Source of the DNA: Actinomycetes bacterium
Lineage (GTDB): Bacteria > Actinomycetota > Actinomycetes > Propionibacteriales > Propionibacteriaceae
Reading direction: 5' to 3'
NCBI GenBank assembly: GCA_023437345.1
Contig: JAEZGC010000095.1
Coordinates: 1 to 6,496 of the forward strand
Length of the DNA stretch: 6,496 bases
The notes beneath the pieces were generated by a model. That model worked only from the letters and a program-made list of their open reading frames with translations, was not told where the DNA came from and made no database searches. Position numbers and translations under genes: made by a program. Of the stretch, positions 3,713 through 6,496 are shown piece after piece (positions within the stretch are counted from its first letter, which is position 1; the number at the start of each line of letters is the position of its first letter).

Positions 3713-6403
3713 TCAGCTGCGCGCGGTCTTGCGAGTGGTGGTCCGCTTGGTCGTCGCCGCCGGCTTGCGGGTGGTGCGGCGCTTCGGGGCCGGCCCCTTG
3801 GCCCGCTTCTCGGCCAGCAGTTCCGCGGCCCGCTCCGGCGTGATCGTCTCCACGGCATCGGTGCGGCGAAGTGTGGCGTTGACCTCGCCGTCGGTGACGT
3901 AGGCGCCGAAGCGGCCGTCCCTGATCACCATCGGCTTGCCGCTGGCCGGGTCGGTACCCAGCTCCCGCAACGGCCCGGACGCCGTCCGCCCGCCCCTGGT
4001 CTTCGGCTGGGCGTAGAGCGCCTCGGCCTCCTCCAGGGTGATGTCGAAGATCTGGGCGTCGCTGGCCAGCGAACGTGAGTCGGTCCCCTTCTTCAGGTAC
4101 GGCCCGTACCGGCCGTTCTGCGCGGTGATCTCCTGGCCGTCCGCGGCCACCCCGACGACCCGGGGCAGGGCGAGCAGCTTCAGCGCCTGCTTCAGCGTGA
4201 GGGTGTCCACAGACATCGAGGCGAACAGGGACGAGGTGCGCGGCTTCGCGCCCTTCGGCGCATCCTCCGGCAGCACCTCGGTGACGTACGGCCCGAACCG
4301 TCCGGTCTTGGCCACCACCGTCAGCCCGGAGTCGGGGTCGGTGCCGATCTCCCGCTCCTCGGTCGCCGGACGGTCGAGCAGCTCGCGGGCGTACTCGACT
4401 GTCAGTTCAGCCGGCGGCAGGTCAGGGTCGACGTTCGCCCGGCGTCCGGCCGCGTCCTCGATGTAGGTGCCGTAGCGGCCCACCCGCACGGCGATGTCGG
4501 AGTCAGCCAGCGGGAAGGTGGACAGCGCCCGGGCGTCGATCTCGCCGATCTCGTTCACCAGCGTGTGCAGGCCCTGCTCGGTGTCGCCGTCGGGGCCGAA
4601 GTAGAAGTCCCTCAGCACCGCTGCCCGCGCGGCGTTGCCGTTGGCGATCTCGTCGAGAGTCTCCTCCATCTGGGCGGTGAAGTCGTAGTCGATGAGCTTG
4701 GGGAAGTGCTCCACCAGCAGCCGGGTGACTGCGAAGGCGAGCCAGGTCGGCACCAGCGCCGATCCCTTGCGGAACACGTAGTCGCGGGAGGTGATGGTCC
4801 TGATGATCGCGGCGTAGGTGGACGGCCGGCCGATCTCGCGGCGCTCCAGCTCGGCGACCAGCGACGGCTCGGTGTAGCGGGCCGGCGGGGTGGTGGCGTG
4901 CGACTTCGGGGTCACCTCGTCGGCGGTCAGTGTCTGGCCGGCGGCCAGCTGGGGCAGCGGGGCCTGGGCGTCGTCGGCGGCCTGGTCGTCGTCGGCGGTG
5001 GCGACGTACACCTTCAGGAAGCCGGGGAAGGTGATGGTGCGGCCGGACGCGGTGAAGCTGGCCCGTCCGACCTCGAGCACCTCGCCGGTCGACGCGTCGG
5101 CCACCTGCACCCGCTCGGGCAGCGTGGCGCCGATCCGGACCGTGACGGTGTTGCCCTCTGCGTCCTTCATCTGGGAGGCGAGGGTGCGCTTCCAGATCAG
5201 CTCGTAGAGCCGCAGCTGGTCGCCGTGGAGCCCGGTCTCTGCGGGGGTGCGGAAGTGTTCTCCGGCCGGCCGGATCGCTTCGTGCGCCTCCTGGGCGCTC
5301 TTCACCTTGGAGGTGTAGACGCGCGGGCTGTCAGGCAGGAACTGGCCGCCGTACAGCTGCTTGATCTGGGCGCGGGCGGCGGCGATCGCGGTCTGCGACA
5401 GCGTCACCGAGTCGGTTCGCATATAGGTGATGAAGCCGCGCTCGTAGAGCTCCTGCGCTACCGACATGGTGCGCTGGGCGGTGAAGTGGAGCTTGCTGCC
5501 CGCCTCGCGCTGCAGCGTGGTGGTGCGGAAGGGTTCGTACGGCTTGCGGCGGTACGCCTTTGCCTCGACCCCACCGACCGCGTAGCCGGCCCCGGCCAGC
5601 GCGTCGGCCAGGACGGCGGCCGCCTCCGCTGCGAGGTGGAACAGGCCGGACGCGGCGAGCTTGCCGTCGGAGCCGAAGTCCTTGCCGCCGGCCAGCCGCT
5701 GGGTGCCGAGCTGGGTGAGCCCCGCGGTGAACCGGCGCGGCTCGGCGTCCGGACCGGCGTCAAGAGTGGCCTCGATGCCGGCGTACTCGGCGGAGGTGAA
5801 CCTGATCCGCTCCCACTCCCGGTCGACCACCAGGCGGGTCGCCACCGACTGCACCCGTCCGGCGGACAGCTTGGGAAGCACCTTCTTCCACAGCACCGGC
5901 GACACCTCGTAGCCGAACAGCCGGTCGAGGATGCGGCGGGTCTCCTGCGCGTCCACCAGGTCGGTGTCGAGGGTGCGGGTGTTCGCCACGGCGGCGTGGA
6001 TCGCTTCGGGGGTGATCTCGTGGAAGACCATCCGCCGGACCGGCACCTTCGGCTTGAGTTCGTCCAGCAGGTGCCAGGCGATCGCCTCCCCTTCGCGGTC
6101 TTCATCGGTGGCGAGGAAGAGTTCGTCGGACTCCTTCAGCTTGGCCTTGAGGTCGCGCATCGTCGACTTCTTGTCGGAGTCGACAACGTAGAGCGGGGCG
6201 AAGTTGTCGTTGACGTTGACCCCGAGCCGGGCCCACTTCTCACCCTTGTACTTGGCGGGGATGTCGGCGGCGCGCTCTGGGAGGTCGCGGACGTGGCCGC
6301 GGCTGGACTCGACTATGTAGCCCTTGCCGAGGAACCTGGACAGGCTGACGGCCTTGGTGGGCGACTCGACGATGACGAGCCGCTTCTTGGTCGCTTCAGC
6401 CAC
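3713..6403 (-). CDS. topA: DNA topoisomerase I (type IA)
   Basis: The 896-residue enzyme relaxes negative supercoils by cutting one strand, passing the other and religating. The Toprim domain opens with LVIVESPTKA (Glu13) and contains the metal-binding D100-E-D102-R-E104 motif. The active-site tyrosine is Tyr327 in GFITYMRTDS. Other family blocks are SAGRVQSVATR (180-190), EAHEAIRPAGE (372-382), ARYTEPSLV (508-516) and IGRPSTY (524-530). The C-terminal part has no zinc fingers. It has four GR(Y/F)GxY repeat units at about 642, 701, 764 and 830 and a Lys/Arg/Thr-rich tail at 866-896 for DNA binding, as in mycobacterial TopA (slightly longer there). I see no cysteine in the whole protein. The start is GTG 6403: an in-frame TAG lies eight codons upstream, and no other start codon precedes the first motif. 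The ribosome-binding site is weak (AGAAAG). Transcription is probably from its own promoter at 6446-6476. Confidence 0.98.
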   Translation of the reverse strand: MAEATKKRLVIVESPTKAVSLSRFLGKGYIVESSRGHVRDLPERAADIPAKYKGEKWARLGVNVNDNFAPLYVVDSDKKSTMRDLKAKLKESDELFLATDEDREGEAIAWHLLDELKPKVPVRRMVFHEITPEAIHAAVANTRTLDTDLVDAQETRRILDRLFGYEVSPVLWKKVLPKLSAGRVQSVATRLVVDREWERIRFTSAEYAGIEATLDAGPDAEPRRFTAGLTQLGTQRLAGGKDFGSDGKLAASGLFHLAAEAAAVLADALAGAGYAVGGVEAKAYRRKPYEPFRTTTLQREAGSKLHFTAQRTMSVAQELYERGFITYMRTDSVTLSQTAIAAARAQIKQLYGGQFLPDSPRVYTSKVKSAQEAHEAIRPAGEHFRTPAETGLHGDQLRLYELIWKRTLASQMKDAEGNTVTVRIGATLPERVQVADASTGEVLEVGRASFTASGRTITFPGFLKVYVATADDDQAADDAQAPLPQLAAGQTLTADEVTPKSHATTPPARYTEPSLVAELERREIGRPSTYAAIIRTITSRDYVFRKGSALVPTWLAFAVTRLLVEHFPKLIDYDFTAQMEETLDEIANGNAARAAVLRDFYFGPDGDTEQGLHTLVNEIGEIDARALSTFPLADSDIAVRVGRYGTYIEDAAGRRANVDPDLPPAELTVEYARELLDRPATEEREIGTDPDSGLTVVAKTGRFGPYVTEVLPEDAPKGAKPRTSSLFASMSVDTLTLKQALKLLALPRVVGVAADGQEITAQNGRYGPYLKKGTDSRSLASDAQIFDITLEEAEALYAQPKTRGGRTASGPLRELGTDPASGKPMVIRDGRFGAYVTDGEVNATLRRTDAVETITPERAAELLAEKRAKGPAPKRRTTRKPAATTKRTTTRKTARS

Positions 6404-6445
6404 GGCAGCGCTTTCTGTGGGGGACTAACGGGTATCCGGCGGATC

Positions 6446-6476
6446 ACTCTAGACGACGAAGCTTCGGACGCGTCAG
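6446..6476 (-). promoter_or_regulatory. Probable topA promoter with dyads in the spacer and at the start site
   Basis: On the minus strand TAGAGT (6451-6446) fits the TANNNT -10. Upstream lies CTGACG (6476-6471; 19-base spacer) or TGACGC (18-base spacer) as a -35. The predicted start is near 6439, giving a leader of about 36 bases. The spacer contains a perfect 10-bp palindrome CGAAGCTTCG (6457-6466). A second perfect dyad, ATCCG-G-CGGAT (6434-6444), spans the predicted start site. Either could be an operator. Long spacers can make promoters sensitive to supercoiling, which would suit topA, but this is inference. Confidence 0.45.
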
Positions 6477-6496
6477 CGAACGAGGCTGAGGAGTCT

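Noticed and set aside
6404..6496. Additional coding region upstream of topA
   Set aside because: Only 93 bp remain, the topA frame has an in-frame TAG here, and no coherent coding start or motif is visible; promoter elements explain the stretch better.

Overview
The window comes from a very GC-rich genome with third-codon-position GC bias, GTG starts and long open shadow frames on the opposite strand. This, with the gene order topA-tmk-delta prime-secreted alpha/beta hydrolase and a TopA closely resembling mycobacterial TopA, indicates an actinobacterium. A Propionibacteriales-type organism is my best guess; that rests on remembered gene order and protein flavour, not on a database match.

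All five genes lie on the minus strand, so the transcriptional order runs from high to low coordinates. They are topA (DNA topoisomerase I, 6403-3713), a 190-bp gap with a perfect 18-bp-stem hairpin, tmk (thymidylate kinase, start revised to 3521), holB (DNA polymerase III delta prime, start abutting the tmk stop), a DoxX-family four-helix membrane protein with a long acidic Pro/Ala-rich N-terminal tail (start revised to 1623), and the first 159 codons of a lipoprotein of the tripeptidyl-aminopeptidase-like alpha/beta hydrolase family, which runs off the left edge. There is no gene-free stretch over 300 bp. The longest gaps are 3522-3712 and 6404-6496, both described below.

The first three genes serve chromosome maintenance: TopA relaxes negative supercoils, Tmk makes dTDP for dTTP synthesis, and delta prime is part of the clamp loader. 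The tmk-holB pair is a translationally coupled unit. The membrane protein and the lipoprotein are envelope proteins that probably share only transcription, or neighbourhood, with the replication genes.

This is mostly an ordinary housekeeping region and I found no new multi-gene system. The points most worth a second look are: a thymidylate kinase whose P-loop carries an arginine while the usual LID arginine appears lost (a type I-like arrangement in a bacterial enzyme); the very strong hairpin without a T-tract after topA; a palindrome inside the likely topA promoter spacer; strong G-quadruplex motifs on the plus strand opposite two proline-rich coding tracts; a putative leaderless promoter for the lipoprotein; and the DoxX protein with its unusual tail inserted into a conserved neighbourhood.
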